This document shows, piece by piece, positions 49,823 through 60,561 of a stretch of DNA of 64,000 nt; position 1 is the stretch's first letter, and each line of letters begins with the position of its first letter. The position numbers were made by a program, and so were the translations under genes. Under the pieces are notes generated by a model. That model was not told the DNA's origin and did no database searches. It saw nothing but the letters and a program-made list of their open reading frames with translations. Source of the stretch: Cinclus cinclus (Eukaryota; Chordata; Aves; Passeriformes; Cinclidae); contig NC_085059.1 of NCBI RefSeq assembly GCF_963662255.1, positions 14,045,234 to 14,109,233 on the forward strand, written 5' to 3'.

Positions 49823-50809
49823 TCACACTTCAGCAATGGCTGGGAGCAAACAAGCTTTTATCTTTGCTTCTTTCCAGATGCATCTGTGCTCTGAAATCCA
49901 GTTACGGATAGTGGCTTTTCTAGGTACCTGGAAAGACTCAAAGTATCTCTGCTTAGTGGGAACACCACCCGTGACATTTTTGTCACAGTGAGAAGCTTCT
50001 CTTCCTTCTTTCTCATCTATGCCTGCTGTATTGAACAAATTCTGCCTGCCAGAGCATGGTAGGGTTGGGTTGCCTATCACCTTCCCTGTGGCTGAGAGTG
50101 CCAACGGCTCTTCAGTGTTAATAAACATGGGGCCATTTTCTTTCTGACTGTGGTTATTCCCTAAAACTGTTCCCTCATCCCTTCTGAGATACCTCAGCTC
50201 TGAGCATACTGCTTCTTTCTGAGCTGGTCTTGGAGAAGGAAGCCTTGGAAAACTGAACACTTGTGGAAAACTGGTTTTCCCTGTGGTGTTTTCTTCCATC
50301 TTTGTGGGATGAAGGTCACCATTTGAGACAGAAGAGCTGCGCTGTGTGAAACCAGTGCTGGCACTTCCACCATAGGAAGAAGCCTTGGAGGAGCAAAGAT
50401 TTCCTACATTGGTGTAAATTTGTTCCAGGGGGTCCTCTCTGGACCAAAAGTCTGTTTCTCCGGGTGGGACTTTTCCTAGTGGCACCACATTCGAGATGAA
50501 ATTGGTCAGTTTACATTTTGACCTTTCCTGCTGTGCCCCCACAAGCAGTGGAGAGCCTGACACATCTTCGAGGGTGTTCAGAGTCTTTCTGTCCTTACCC
50601 TTACGTCTGCTTTCCAGAAGGGCCGGGAAGGTGGGTCTGGCGAGGTGGCAGATGGATTGGATGTAGTCGTCACTGGAATACGAGTCTGGGCTGGCTGCAG
50701 CACTTCCAGCACGCTTTGGGTTGCTGCTTGGATCCTCCATCCCTTCCTCATGGGTTTCCCGTATGGTTGGGAGAGGCTTTGAAAGGCTCATTCTGATCCG
50801 GGGTGCCAT
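49823..50809 (-). CDS. Unrecognised 328-residue protein, coding sequence in one exon
   Basis: I do not recognise this family. The frame starts MAPRIRMSLSKPLPTIRETH and ends KACLLPAIAEV, TGA at 49823-49825. The start at 50809 was chosen because CC|ATGGCA is an excellent Kozak context and lies two bases after a good acceptor (TGCTCTTTGCAG); the longer open frame to 50833 runs through that acceptor. The protein is hydrophilic and Ser/Lys-rich, with no signal peptide, membrane segment or zinc motif. Visible features are a Ser/Asp-rich stretch (about 40-49, SPDSYSSDDY), a basic cluster SRRKGKDRK (67-75), a Ser-rich middle (140-163) and a C-terminal block from about 287 with aromatic, basic and hydrophobic residues (RYFESFQVPRKATIRNW, then IWKEAKIKA) that looks most constrained. 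It is the longest open frame outside CpG-island artefacts. It resembles a fast-evolving, largely disordered protein with a short conserved tail; function unknown. The gene points away from ADAMTS2. Confidence 0.72.
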   Translation of the reverse strand: MAPRIRMSLSKPLPTIRETHEEGMEDPSSNPKRAGSAAASPDSYSSDDYIQSICHLARPTFPALLESRRKGKDRKTLNTLEDVSGSPLLVGAQQERSKCKLTNFISNVVPLGKVPPGETDFWSREDPLEQIYTNVGNLCSSKASSYGGSASTGFTQRSSSVSNGDLHPTKMEENTTGKTSFPQVFSFPRLPSPRPAQKEAVCSELRYLRRDEGTVLGNNHSQKENGPMFINTEEPLALSATGKVIGNPTLPCSGRQNLFNTAGIDEKEGREASHCDKNVTGGVPTKQRYFESFQVPRKATIRNWISEHRCIWKEAKIKACLLPAIAEV

Positions 50810-50811
50810 GG

Positions 50812-52491
50812 CTGCAAAGAGCAGAGCACACATGATCAGCGTGTGAAAACCTGCTGTGGTAAAGAAATCCTGGTCTTGTTTCTACCTGAGCCACCTGATG
50901 TTTTCTTGTGGTAAACATGGCTGTTAACAAAAACTGCATTTTAAGAGTTTGCTGGCAGTATTTTTACATCCATGGCTTCATAAAGAGCTTCATAAATGTA
51001 CCAAAGAAGTCAAGTCATTAAATGTGGCAGTAAATAGAAGGTTCATTAAGGAGATCAGCAATGTGCTCCCTCCTGAAGCAATGCAAGGGAGCACAGCTGG
51101 AGAGGTGTGGGCAGGAGCATGAGCTTGTCTCACTGCCCTTGTTGCAGTAGCAAAGCACAAACTACTCTCCTTATTTAATTCCCATGTCTGCTACTGTGAC
51201 AGGGCTCTGACTTCACCCTTAGTCCAAGCAGGCAGGAGCTGAACCCAACAGGAGAGGAGCTGCCCTGCCCCTATGGGGAGCACCACCTAAGTAAAGCAAC
51301 ATTACAGTGGTCTCTCCTAGAAGCTGTAGGTGAGAATGCACAGTCACTTTTGTCGGTAGTTCATAAATGTAGTTATGGTTAGCTAGGTCCTACCCTGAGT
51401 GCTTACATAGAGTCATTGGGATTTAATTCATATCCTTCATATTCCAATAGTCATCCTCAACTCCTTTTAGGATGGATTTCCGTAAACGGCTCCCACTACT
51501 CTCTTAAATATATTGAATTACAAATATTTCAGTATATTTTGTGCTGCAGTGTTTTCTAACTGTACTGATTTTTTTTTCCTCCAAACACTCCCCCCTCTGG
51601 TTTGCTTCATCTCCCCTTCTGGCAGAAATGACTACATAGCCTGGATTTTTTTTTTTTAACTGTTTCCCCCAATGAAATTTGTATGTGACTAATCTGCAGA
51701 CACAATATAGCTTTGTTGTGTGATTAAACGCAAAAGTGCTTTACTAGCTATTTTAATGCTTTGCTTGTCATTGCTGGAAATAAATCTTGCTTTGTTGAAC
51801 CTCCCTGCAAAGCTGCAGATCACACAGGGAGCACAAATGAGCGGCTCCTGCCGAGCCCAGGGTAGAGCTCGCTGGCTGCCCAACCCTCCTCAGGCTGCTG
51901 CTGGCCCTCACTGGCTTTTCTCAGGTGCTACTGCTAAAGCTACCCAAGCTGGGATTTGCTGATCTGAGAGCAGGAGATGCTTGTTTTAAACCTCAGGGCC
52001 TTTTTATTATCCTTTTCCCTGCCTGCTCTGTTTCTCTGATGTCTTCAAGCCTTAAAGAAAAGGCTTGTTCCTTCCTTCCCTCCCAGCCCTTGTCTGAGCT
52101 CGGCAGTGTCAGAGTCTGGGCCCGGCAACGCGAGCGGCCGGATGCTCCCGGTAAGGGACAAGGGCATGCGGTGTTAAATCACGATAGCGCCCATCAGTAA
52201 CTCGGTCCTGCCAACACGCCCTTCCTCCGGAAGGAAATGAAATTACCTATTTGCAGTAAAACTCTTCCGATGATGGGATGGACCAGGTCCCGCCCGGATG
52301 CGCTCCCCTTCTCCCCGGGCACCGCGCTGGCACGGCCGAGGTCACCTCCCGTCACCTGCGGCTCCCGGGGAGCAGGACCCCCTGCCCTGCAGGTTCCCTT
52401 CCACCATGCCTTGAGCACCACTGGCTCCAGCATCCCGCATATTCCTGGCCACCCCCAGCACACAGCCCTTGGCAGGGCCCCCTCCCCTTAC
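50812..52491 (-). other. Intron in the 5'UTR of the unrecognised minus-strand gene
   Basis: On the minus strand a strong donor GCAG|GTAAGG at 52491 and an acceptor CTCTTTGCAG| ending at 50812 bound a 1.68-kb intron. Apart from short T runs (around 51560 and 51645) no repeats or coding exons were recognised in it. Confidence 0.5.
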
Positions 52492-52630
52492 CTGCGGGGT
52501 GCGGGCACGGGCGGCCGTCGTCTCCCCTGGCTGCGCGGCTCTGCCCCGCTCCCTCCTCCCTGTTTCCAGCACGGGAGATGCGCTGTCTAACACTAACCCG
52601 TGCGCCGGCTCCCTGCCTCAGTCAGCTGAT
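52492..52630 (-). other. Probable non-coding first exon of the unrecognised minus-strand gene; start approximate
   Basis: This is GC-rich sequence ending on the minus strand in CCCCGCAG|GTAAGGGG, a near-consensus donor. A TATA-like word at 52657-52664 predicts a start near 52630. Spliced to the acceptor at 50812 it would place the ATG two bases into exon 2, the same architecture as CNOT6. Only splice-signal reading supports it. Confidence 0.45.
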
Positions 52631-52680
52631 CCCGCTGCCTGTTTTGTTGCTGTTGCTAAATATATCCGTCTGGCTGGCTG

Positions 52681-52705
52681 CCCTGCCCTGCCCTGCCCTG
52701 CCCTG
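52681..52705 (+). repeat. (CCCTG)5 microsatellite
   Basis: Five perfect CCCTG units, just upstream of the inferred minus-strand TATA-like element. Confidence 0.95.
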
Positions 52706-53087
52706 CCCGAGCCGCAGCCCGCGGGCGCCGGGGCAGCCCGCGGCCCCGCCAGGACTGACTGACCACCGCATCCCTGCGGTCATCGCCCGGCGAGAATCCC
52801 CCTGTGCGAGGGACTGCGGCTCCGGGACCGTGGTGCGGGAGGGGAAGGGCTGACGATGCTCCAAGCTGCGGTGGGAGAAGAGGAGCAGTAGTTCCTTCAT
52901 GCTTTATTGCTGAAAGGGGAATCCTTAGGGTTCGGGGCTGTTTTTCCTCCTTCTCTGCCTTATTTTGTGAACAAATTTGTGCTGGTTTGCCCAAGAGGCG
53001 GAGGGGGTTTGAAGCTTCATTAGTGCTGCTCTCTGCTCTCCTCCGTCCCTGCTCCCATTCTGCTCTGAGCAGAGCATTTCTGGGCAG

Positions 53088-53345
53088 TGCTTGTGCATCC
53101 CTGGATTGAGCTATACATCATCCCCAGGTAGAGCTGTACATCCCTGGGCCGAGCTATACATCCACGAGCTGAGCTGTACATCCATGGACTGAGCTGTACA
53201 TCCATGAGCTGAGTTCTACATCCCTTGGCCAAGATGTACATCTCTGGGCCAAGCTGTACATCCCTGGATCGAGCTATACATCCATGGGCTGAGTTCTACA
53301 TCCCTGGGCTAAGCTGTACGTCCCTGGTTTGAGCTGTTATATCCA
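53088..53345 (+). repeat. 20-bp minisatellite, about 12-13 diverged copies
   Basis: Head-to-tail copies of a unit close to GAGCTGTACATCCCTGGGCT run from about 53088 to 53345. Each copy keeps the TACATCC core and varies elsewhere. One early copy (53108-53130) is 23 bp; the others are 20 bp. It lies about 0.4 kb upstream of the inferred minus-strand promoter. Because 20 is not a multiple of 3, the apparent repeat-encoded peptide on the minus strand here is not credible. Confidence 0.93.
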
Positions 53346-54525
53346 TTTTGCTGTGGAGGCACAGCAGCAGCTGGCCCTGCAAAGGCACCTCCCAGGGCTC
53401 TGCTTCTCCAAGCCCCCTCTCCCACTATTTCCACTATCATCCCTGTTCACGTTTCTCTGAGACCATACAAGTGCATTACAGCAAATTGCTTTTGGAGGAC
53501 AGTAGGAGGACTGGCAGCATCTGACCTTGTTGTTCCCTGGGCAGAAGTGATTTGCCTTTGTTTCCTAGCTTATTAACATGCTGCAAACTGATTGCAGTTC
53601 TGGAGTAACCCTGGTGTCCTTCTCATAGCCTCTCTTGCAGCATCATGTTGTGTGGGAAGATGAATTGTCATGCTGCAGCAGAATCTTCCTTCTGTACTTA
53701 TTTCCCAACACTGTCCTCAGAGGCAGCCCCAACAGCTGCTGCTCTTTCCTGGGGAATAGCCATCCCACACAACATTCCTGTGTGCCCAGGCCAGGGTGTA
53801 CGACTGCATTTCTGAGCCGTGCTGCTCCCCACAACACCTGTCCTGACCTGCTGGAGAGTTGAAGAGAAAAGCAAAAATCCTAGATTAAAAATCACTGCTT
53901 TAGTTTTAATGCAAATAGTCTGTGTTGCCAGCATCCAGACTGGAATTGGCTCCAACAGCCGATTTAGTCACCCAAGCCCACATTCATCATTCAGGGCTTT
54001 TCTTTATCTCCAGTAAAAAGAAATAAGCAGCTCAACAGACTTGTGCATCCCTTCAGGATACAGTTCCAAGCAGATTATTTTCTGGAAATAGCCATTGCTT
54101 AGCATTTCAATATAACAGGTATGTAAACTTAAGCTGTTTTTCTGGACTTGTGGTGCCAAACAGCTGAATTTAGCTGAAATGGCCCACAACCTTCATTCAT
54201 TAAACTCACTAACAGCTGGGATCATGCTGTAGTAACTCAGAGCTTCAATTTTTCCTTCTTGCTTGCATGAAACGATTGTCATCAAAAGAAAAAAAACCCC
54301 TCAGACACCAGCTATGCTAAGCAGCTGCAGTATGGAGCTTGGGAAGAACTTTTTGTGAAGAAGATCTCTGATCTGGAAACAAACTCCACATGTGCAGATG
54401 CGCATGGATACATTCTCTTTAAAAAAAGTCTTCAAGATGGAACCTGGTAAGTCTCTCCTCCTTGCTGGAGTTGCCTCCTTCTCAAAGGTCTGACAGAGTG
54501 AACAGAACATCCAGATGGGAGGGAT

Positions 54526-54600
54526 TAACATAACATAACATAACATAACATAACATAACATAACATAACATAACATAACATAACATAACATAACATAACA
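54526..54600 (+). repeat. (TAACA)15 pentanucleotide microsatellite
   Basis: Fifteen perfect copies of TAACA cover 75 bp, followed by TACATAATAATATACC and a T run. On the other strand this creates a spurious peptide repeat (MLCYV). Confidence 0.97.
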
Positions 54601-55269
54601 TACATAATAATATACCTTTTTTTTTTTTTTACCTCAACCACGGCCATTTGGTTTCTTCTTTCATCAGCTGCCTCCAAAAAATCTTAACTTAAAAGGAACA
54701 AGGTGCAAGTTTGAATGCTTTTTGCAAGAATGCCATAGGTTTCTCCCAAGAAGTTATGAAGATGGTTCTGGATAAATCATCCCAGTTTCCTGTATTTATA
54801 CTCTCCAAGGGTGCAGTGATTCAGCATTCCTGGGTGCATGAAAATTGTCACCAAATGGGATTAATGACAAAAGAAAACAACAGCAGCAGTGACTGAGCTG
54901 CAAAGGAAAAAAAACAGTTGTTAGTTCTGCAGGGCTTGGTTGAGTGTCTGAGATATAAATGCTGACAGTTATTTTTTGGTTTTGTTTTATGTTTGTTAGT
55001 TTTGGGGGTTTTTTGAATGCTTCCAGTTTGAGGGAAATCCACACAGTTTAGCAGAGTGGGGTAAATGTAACAGGTGACTCTTCTCTGGGTATTTTTGATG
55101 CTTGCTTGTTGGCTCCTGCCAGGGCAGGGGGACAGGGTTAACATGACACTGAGCATCTCCACACCTCAGTGCAGGCCCTCCTTGAAGGTGCATCAACAAC
55201 CTGGAAGAGCTGCTCCTCTCTTGCAGGTGGGAGAGTGTCTTTTTACAGGGCAGATTTTGAATGGGACAA

Positions 55270-55490
55270 GGGGGGTCCGTTTTAAATCAAGAGGAGAGAT
55301 TTATGTTATGAAGAAAATCTTTATTGTGTGTTGAGGCACAGGTTGTGGGTTCCTGGAAATGTTCAAGGTCAGGGTGGATGGGGCTTGGAGCAACCTGGTT
55401 TAGCAGAAGGTGTCCCTGCCCATGGCAGAAGGGTGGTACCAGATGATCTTTAAAGTCCCTTCCATTCCAAACCATTCTGCAATTCTATGT
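55270..55490 (+). mobile_element. CR1 LINE 3'-terminal fragment with internal deletion
   Basis: CR1 3' blocks are present: GAAATGTTCAAGGTCAGG, GTGTCCCTGCCCATGGCAG and GATGATCTTTAAAGTCCC, then CCAAACCATTCTGCAATTCTATG. The preceding block is degenerate and lacks the GAAGCTG-type segment seen in the copy at 42275, suggesting an internal deletion. Plus orientation, non-coding. Confidence 0.9.
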
Positions 55491-58400
55491 TTCCATGTTT
55501 GTCATTAAAAGTTTAGGAAAGGAAAATGTTTTAACCTGATTTGTGCCAGATTCCAGATGATTTGTGTTCTCTAATTACATGTCTCATCCCATTAATCTCC
55601 TGTGCATTGCAGCAAGCAGCCACTACAGTAGATATTGAAGATACTGCCATGAGCTACTAATGAGCTGTTTTTGTAGGAACTAGACAGAGTTGGGTTGGAA
55701 TTGTTGCCCCCACAGCTGTTGCCTTGACTGCAGCTCACACAGCAAGTGGTGGTGGTTATGTGTGCCAACACTGTCACTGATGCACACAGATTTTCTGGGA
55801 GTTCCTGGCTATTTCTTGCTTTTTGCAGGTGAGGAACCAGTTTCTGTGAGGGCTGGGTGACTCAGGCACATTGTCACAGGGCACAAGGTTTGTTTGCAGA
55901 ACCTGAGCTCTCCATCCTGTCGGGAGCCTTTGCAAAGGCTCAGAGGGATTTAGGTACTTAGTATCACTGCAATTTAATTACGCTGGAAAATGACTCTGGT
56001 GATCCTTTGCTGGGAGTTTCTAGGCTATGACATGGCCATGGCTTCATTGGCAGTGGTTGCTCAAGGCCAGCAGAGAGAGGGAGTTCTGTGCCAGTGCAGA
56101 CTTTTCTTAAAATACTTTGAAGTCTCAGAAGTCCAAACCGTGGTGACAACTCACTGGCAACCTCCCCTGGGAATCTGTCCCGGGTTATTTATTTAAAATA
56201 ATATGAACATTTTTATTTCTGGCATAACTGATCTGCCCCGATTAAATTTTATCTTTGCATGGATGCATTTTTCATCATCATTTTAGATTATACATGTCCC
56301 AGAACGCCTGAACACTGCTGTGGATTGGTGCCTCTTGGACACACCACACAAAGAGCCTGGAGTGCTGAGCACAGTGAATTGTTGCAGGTCTCAGTGAGGG
56401 CAGCACTGCCATCACTTGAAAACCTTCTCCTGCCTGAGGTCACATGAAACCCCGGGTCACCCAAAACAGGTTTATCTTTCCATAGCTGTTGTGTTTCTTT
56501 AATAAAATATTTTTAAACATTAAATTGCAATCACCAGTGGAACCTCCTGTAATGTTACTGACCTCTAAACTTCCTTCTGGAGGGACTGCGATGTGTTTAG
56601 ATGCCCTAAGAAATAACAACCCCAGAAAACTTACTCCTGAGTTATTTTCAGTGGTTTGGGTGGTGGGATTGATCATTTCTCCACTGCAGGCGCTGTCTGT
56701 GTTTCTCTCCTGCAGGATTCCTTCTCCAGCCCCCTGCCACAGTCAGGGCACAGACAGCAGCACAGCAGCACCTTCTATTACACCCACAACTGTGATGGGA
56801 ACTGAGCCGAGTGGGTTTTATTCCATCTGGTCCTTCCTGAGCGCATCTCACCGGATCAGGGGATTTTCCAGGCTGGGATCCCAGCCCAGCGGCCGGTTCA
56901 TAATGGCTCTCCTTGTGCCGTGCCACCATCTAGTGGTGACTCCACCGAGGCGGAGCATCCCCGGCTGCTCAGAACCCGGGGCTGCTCCGTTCGGCTTCAT
57001 CTCCGGGGGGGTGCTGGTGGCAGCACTCTGCTGATGGAGCATCAAACCCAGCAGGTTAACAAGGATAAGGCTTCTCCCACGCCTGTCATCCTGCTCTGCT
57101 CCTTGCTGTAATGAGATTTTAGAAGTGCTGCTCCTTCTCGACGCGGTTCTGTGGCTCCATGGCTCCTGGCCTTGGGGAAGGTGCTAAAGGAGGAGGAGGG
57201 AATGGGAAAGGTGGTGGGGAGGGGGCAGAGAGCAAAGGTGGGCAGTGCACACACGCACAGCTCTAGGGGAGTTTCCAGGCATTTATCTTCCAAGGAAGGC
57301 TCTGCAGCATTTTTGACTCCTGTGAGCAAAGCCAAGCGTTGAGCCAGAAACAGCCTGTGGGAGGCTGGAAATCATCCTGTGCCCCCTCACTGTGGGAAAG
57401 GGGAGTCAAACTTGCATGGCACTTTGGAGGGGCTGCCTTCTGCCTGGTGTAATTAAGAATAACCAGAAAACTGCTTTCCCAGCCTGGAATTGCAGCTCCT
57501 TGAGCTGCCTTTTAAAAGTATTTTTTTCTCAGAGCCAGATAATGGTGAAAAGGGCTAAAAATCTGATGTAGGGCAGAAAAGGAAGAGAAGGCCTCCTGTG
57601 GGTGTCATCTTTTGGCATTTGAGAGAGAGAGAGCAAGACCAGGGCAAGGGAGAGGTGTTGGACATGTCTGACCCCACCTTGAGTGTCTCTCGTGTCTGGG
57701 GTGTGGTCATGAGACCCTTTGCCATGGCCACTCTAAAAATGTCAAAATCTATGAAAGAAAAAGGCAATTAAATATGACCCTTGCCACAGCTGTAAATGCT
57801 GCAGGAATTAGCACAGTAAATGAACCCCATGTTTGGGCTTGTCAACTGTTTTATTGGGGCATTTAAATATGTAAATTACTTTTCCAGATGGAAAATGTTG
57901 AGGTGGCTCGTTACCTGATTAAAGAACAGTGGACTTGAATGCACTGCATGGCGCTCACTGAATAATTACAGTAAGAAGGGATTTTTCAAATTCTCAAGCA
58001 ACAAACTTCAATCAGATGGGTAAGATTCAATTACGTTTTAAAGGAAACCTGGTTGCAAGTGTGCAGGATATGGCAGGAGAATGTGTGCAAAAGAATTTCA
58101 TGGAAAAGAGCAATTACTTTATCAAGAGGGCATGCAAAGCAGAATTCAGTCATCAGTCGTGAACAGAAGCCCAAATAACTGAGTCTTTTGAAGAGATGAT
58201 ACATGGATGGATTTGGGCTTCAAGCAAGTTAAAGTGAGTCTGATAAATTTCTGTGTAGTTATCAACTAAGGTTTTGGTCCAGTGACTTCGTGATATTTAG
58301 CCTTGGATAATGGATGTTGTAACAAGGATGTAGGACTTTGGCAGCAAGTGTATCCCAATCCCACTTCATTAAGTTGTTTTGAACCTGAAGATGCTGGTTC

Positions 58401-60160
58401 TTTGTCCTCCAGCATCTCTGCATAAGATCAATTCAATGAAAAAAGCACAGGGAAAAGCCAAACACTTTTTGCAAAAGAACACAGACATTTGAATTTAATA
58501 AATTATAAAATTAAAGATTCTAATTTGTATATACATTTTTAATATACAAGAAATGGCTATTTATTGCAATTTCTGTTAAGGCATATGTAAGTGAATGGAA
58601 TTTGCATATAGATATTCAGATGAACATAGCTAATACTGTGCATTGTAGGTGAGTAAATAAGACATTAAATGCATTATGTAATAAAATAAAACATAAAACC
58701 CTTTGAGTACTGGTAAAGCACCATTTCTAGAATTCTCAAAATACCTGAAAGCAATTCTATGGAGGTGTTGTGAGACACTAAATATTGAATGGATATATGA
58801 ATATAAAAAGTGATGCATTCATAATAGATAACAGAAATTTTAGAGAAATTATGGTGGAAAAAAATGGCAGATGACTGAAGCCAAAGAAACCAGAATTTAT
58901 TTGGGGATTTTTTTTTCATGAAAAGCTGTCACTTGGATTTTAAGTTTAGACATCCAGAAAAATGACAATTGAGAAAACTGTATACTTGCACAGTTAGATC
59001 ATAAGTAATATTGCTTTGTGGAGCACATTACCTTATCTCTCGGCTGTCTGAGGTGATCTCTGCAGGAATCTATTTGTTTATAAACCTGCTTTAGTTTCTG
59101 GGGATTAGATTATGTTAAAATACCACTTTTGGCTTGTTATGTCTGAGAATGCAGCACCTGGACAACAGCAAACCAGTTACAGAAGATCAACTGATGATGC
59201 TCTTGCCCAATTGCAGCATTGTAGAGAAGATTAAACAGTTGTCAAAGTTCAACCAAACAAAAAAATGACCAAATTTTCCACTGATGGCACAGAAATGAGA
59301 TCAGCTCAGGAGAGAAAACTCCCACCTTTTGTCTGGGGCTGCTTTTTCTTTTATCAATAGAGCCATGTGTTGTGTTTTCCAGTAGAAGTGATGTACATGT
59401 TCTTGGGGAACTGCTGAAAAAGCCCACCCTCTGAAGAACCCATGGTAGCTGGAAAAGAAGGCATCTTTCCTGGTCTGAAGAGACTTAGTTCCCCTCTCCT
59501 CATAGAGGAAGAGTGTGAACAGAAGGCAGTTGGTGGCTCCTGCTCCTTAAAGAGGTGGTCCATCAGCCTCTCAATGTCCTGAGCAAAGCAGACTGAAGCT
59601 GCTGCTTCAAGTAGTTTAGTATTCCCCAAAAAAAACCAGCTAGAGAAATACTCAGTAGAATTTAAACCACTGAGAAACAAATTAAATTAAAACTCCCAAA
59701 AGGTGAGAATGAGAAGGGAACAAGCACTTCCAAAATGCAGATGCCACGAGGCATTGTATGGGGTTCCCAACGATCACCAGACCTAACATAGCACCAGAGC
59801 AGCCCTCCAGGAGGAAGCTCCTGCTCCCTGAGGCAGCAGAACTTTCCACTTTATCTGGAAAAAGGCTTTTTTGAGCTGAGGGCACTGCTTCCTGCGCACT
59901 TTCTTCACAGTGCCTGGTTGACTGAGCCTATCCCAGAAGTTAGGGCAGAACAGAATCCATTAGATGAGTTACCTCAGGGGATTGGAGCAATGGGTCTGAA
60001 AAAAGTCCCTGAGAGTAAGACTGGTACCCTCTAGGCAGCAAACTTTGACCTCCCCATCTGCGTAAATCCAGCTCCATTCCTTTCTATCTTTGGGTTTTTG
60101 AGGGTTTTCCCTAAATTTCATATGCTTGGTTGAGCTTCTAGTCTATGAAAAAGCAGGGGT
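55491..60160. other. Intergenic DNA, no gene recognised
   Basis: GC content rises modestly at 56690-57260, where a CTCF-like motif lies, then falls; 58440-59000 is strongly AT-rich. A short GA run occurs at about 57621-57633. Frames such as 56489-57034 (181 codons) have no recognisable domain and are opposed by frames on the other strand. Confidence 0.55.
56925..56936 (-). promoter_or_regulatory. CTCF-like motif, reverse
   Basis: On the minus strand this is CCACTAGATGGT, followed by GGC, identical over 12 bases to the plus-strand motif at 38539. The surroundings are locally GC-rich. Motif match only. Confidence 0.35.
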
Positions 60161-60165
60161 TGTGA

Positions 60166-60177
60166 TTTATTTTTATT
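60166..60177 (-). terminator. ADAMTS2: Candidate ADAMTS2 poly(A) signals (two adjacent AATAAA)
   Basis: TTTATT at 60166-60171 and 60172-60177 gives two abutting AATAAA words on the minus strand. They are the first such signals I find downstream of the ADAMTS2 stop and imply a 3'UTR of about 2.7 kb. ADAMTS2 is known for a long 3'UTR, but no other evidence ties these to the gene. Confidence 0.3.
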
Positions 60178-60561
60178 GTCCACAGAGCTAAAATGATATT
60201 AACTTGAAGGGGAAAATATGAGTTTTATGCTAACCACATCTGGTTAAGGAAATGTGGAAGGCAAGAATTACTATGACTATAGGCTGGGAGCCCAGCTACA
60301 GCTTGTGTCTGCCATAGCACAGCAGCTGGAATGATGTTGATTTAGAACATGTCTTCCTTGTTTATAAATAGAATGGTGGGCTTGTTTTCCCTTCAGTGCT
60401 CATTACTACTCCTGCTGTTGTGCACAGACGTGACCTGACCCTACACTGTTATTAAAACTTGTCCCATCTGTAGACAACCACAAATCCCTTGGCACAAGGC
60501 TCCCGGGGCATGCCCGTGCACTGGGGCTGTGTGACAGCTGGTAGGCCACGGAGCAGGGCTG

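Larger units (their letters stand above)
52100..52860 (-). promoter_or_regulatory. GC-rich promoter of the unrecognised minus-strand gene
   Basis: A local GC- and CpG-rich patch in otherwise AT-rich intergenic DNA. Read on the minus strand it contains GATATATTTAG (TATA-like, 52657-52664 core), an E-box CAGCTG at 52623-52628 and then the inferred first exon. The same A/T element read on the plus strand, CTAAATATAT, is close to a MEF2 site (YTAWWWWTAR) but misses the last base. A CCCTG repeat (52681-52705) lies just upstream. A TATA plus E-box promoter would suggest tissue-restricted expression; that is inference. Confidence 0.45.
52865..55269. other. Intergenic DNA with minisatellite and microsatellite
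   Basis: Outside the 20-bp minisatellite and the TAACA repeat I recognise nothing. Overlapping short frames on both strands at 53635-53955 and 54796-55199 have no domain. Confidence 0.55.

Noticed and set aside
53020..53241. Minus-strand frame with repeated peptide over the minisatellite
   Set aside because: The 20-bp unit shifts frame every copy, so the peptide is incidental.
54301..54591. Minus-strand frame starting with MLCYV repeats
   Set aside because: It is the translation of the (TAACA)15 microsatellite.
56489..57034. 181-codon plus frame
   Set aside because: No domain, mixed composition, competing minus frames and no splice context. It is the longest remaining intergenic frame and would deserve reconsideration only if RNA-seq covers it.
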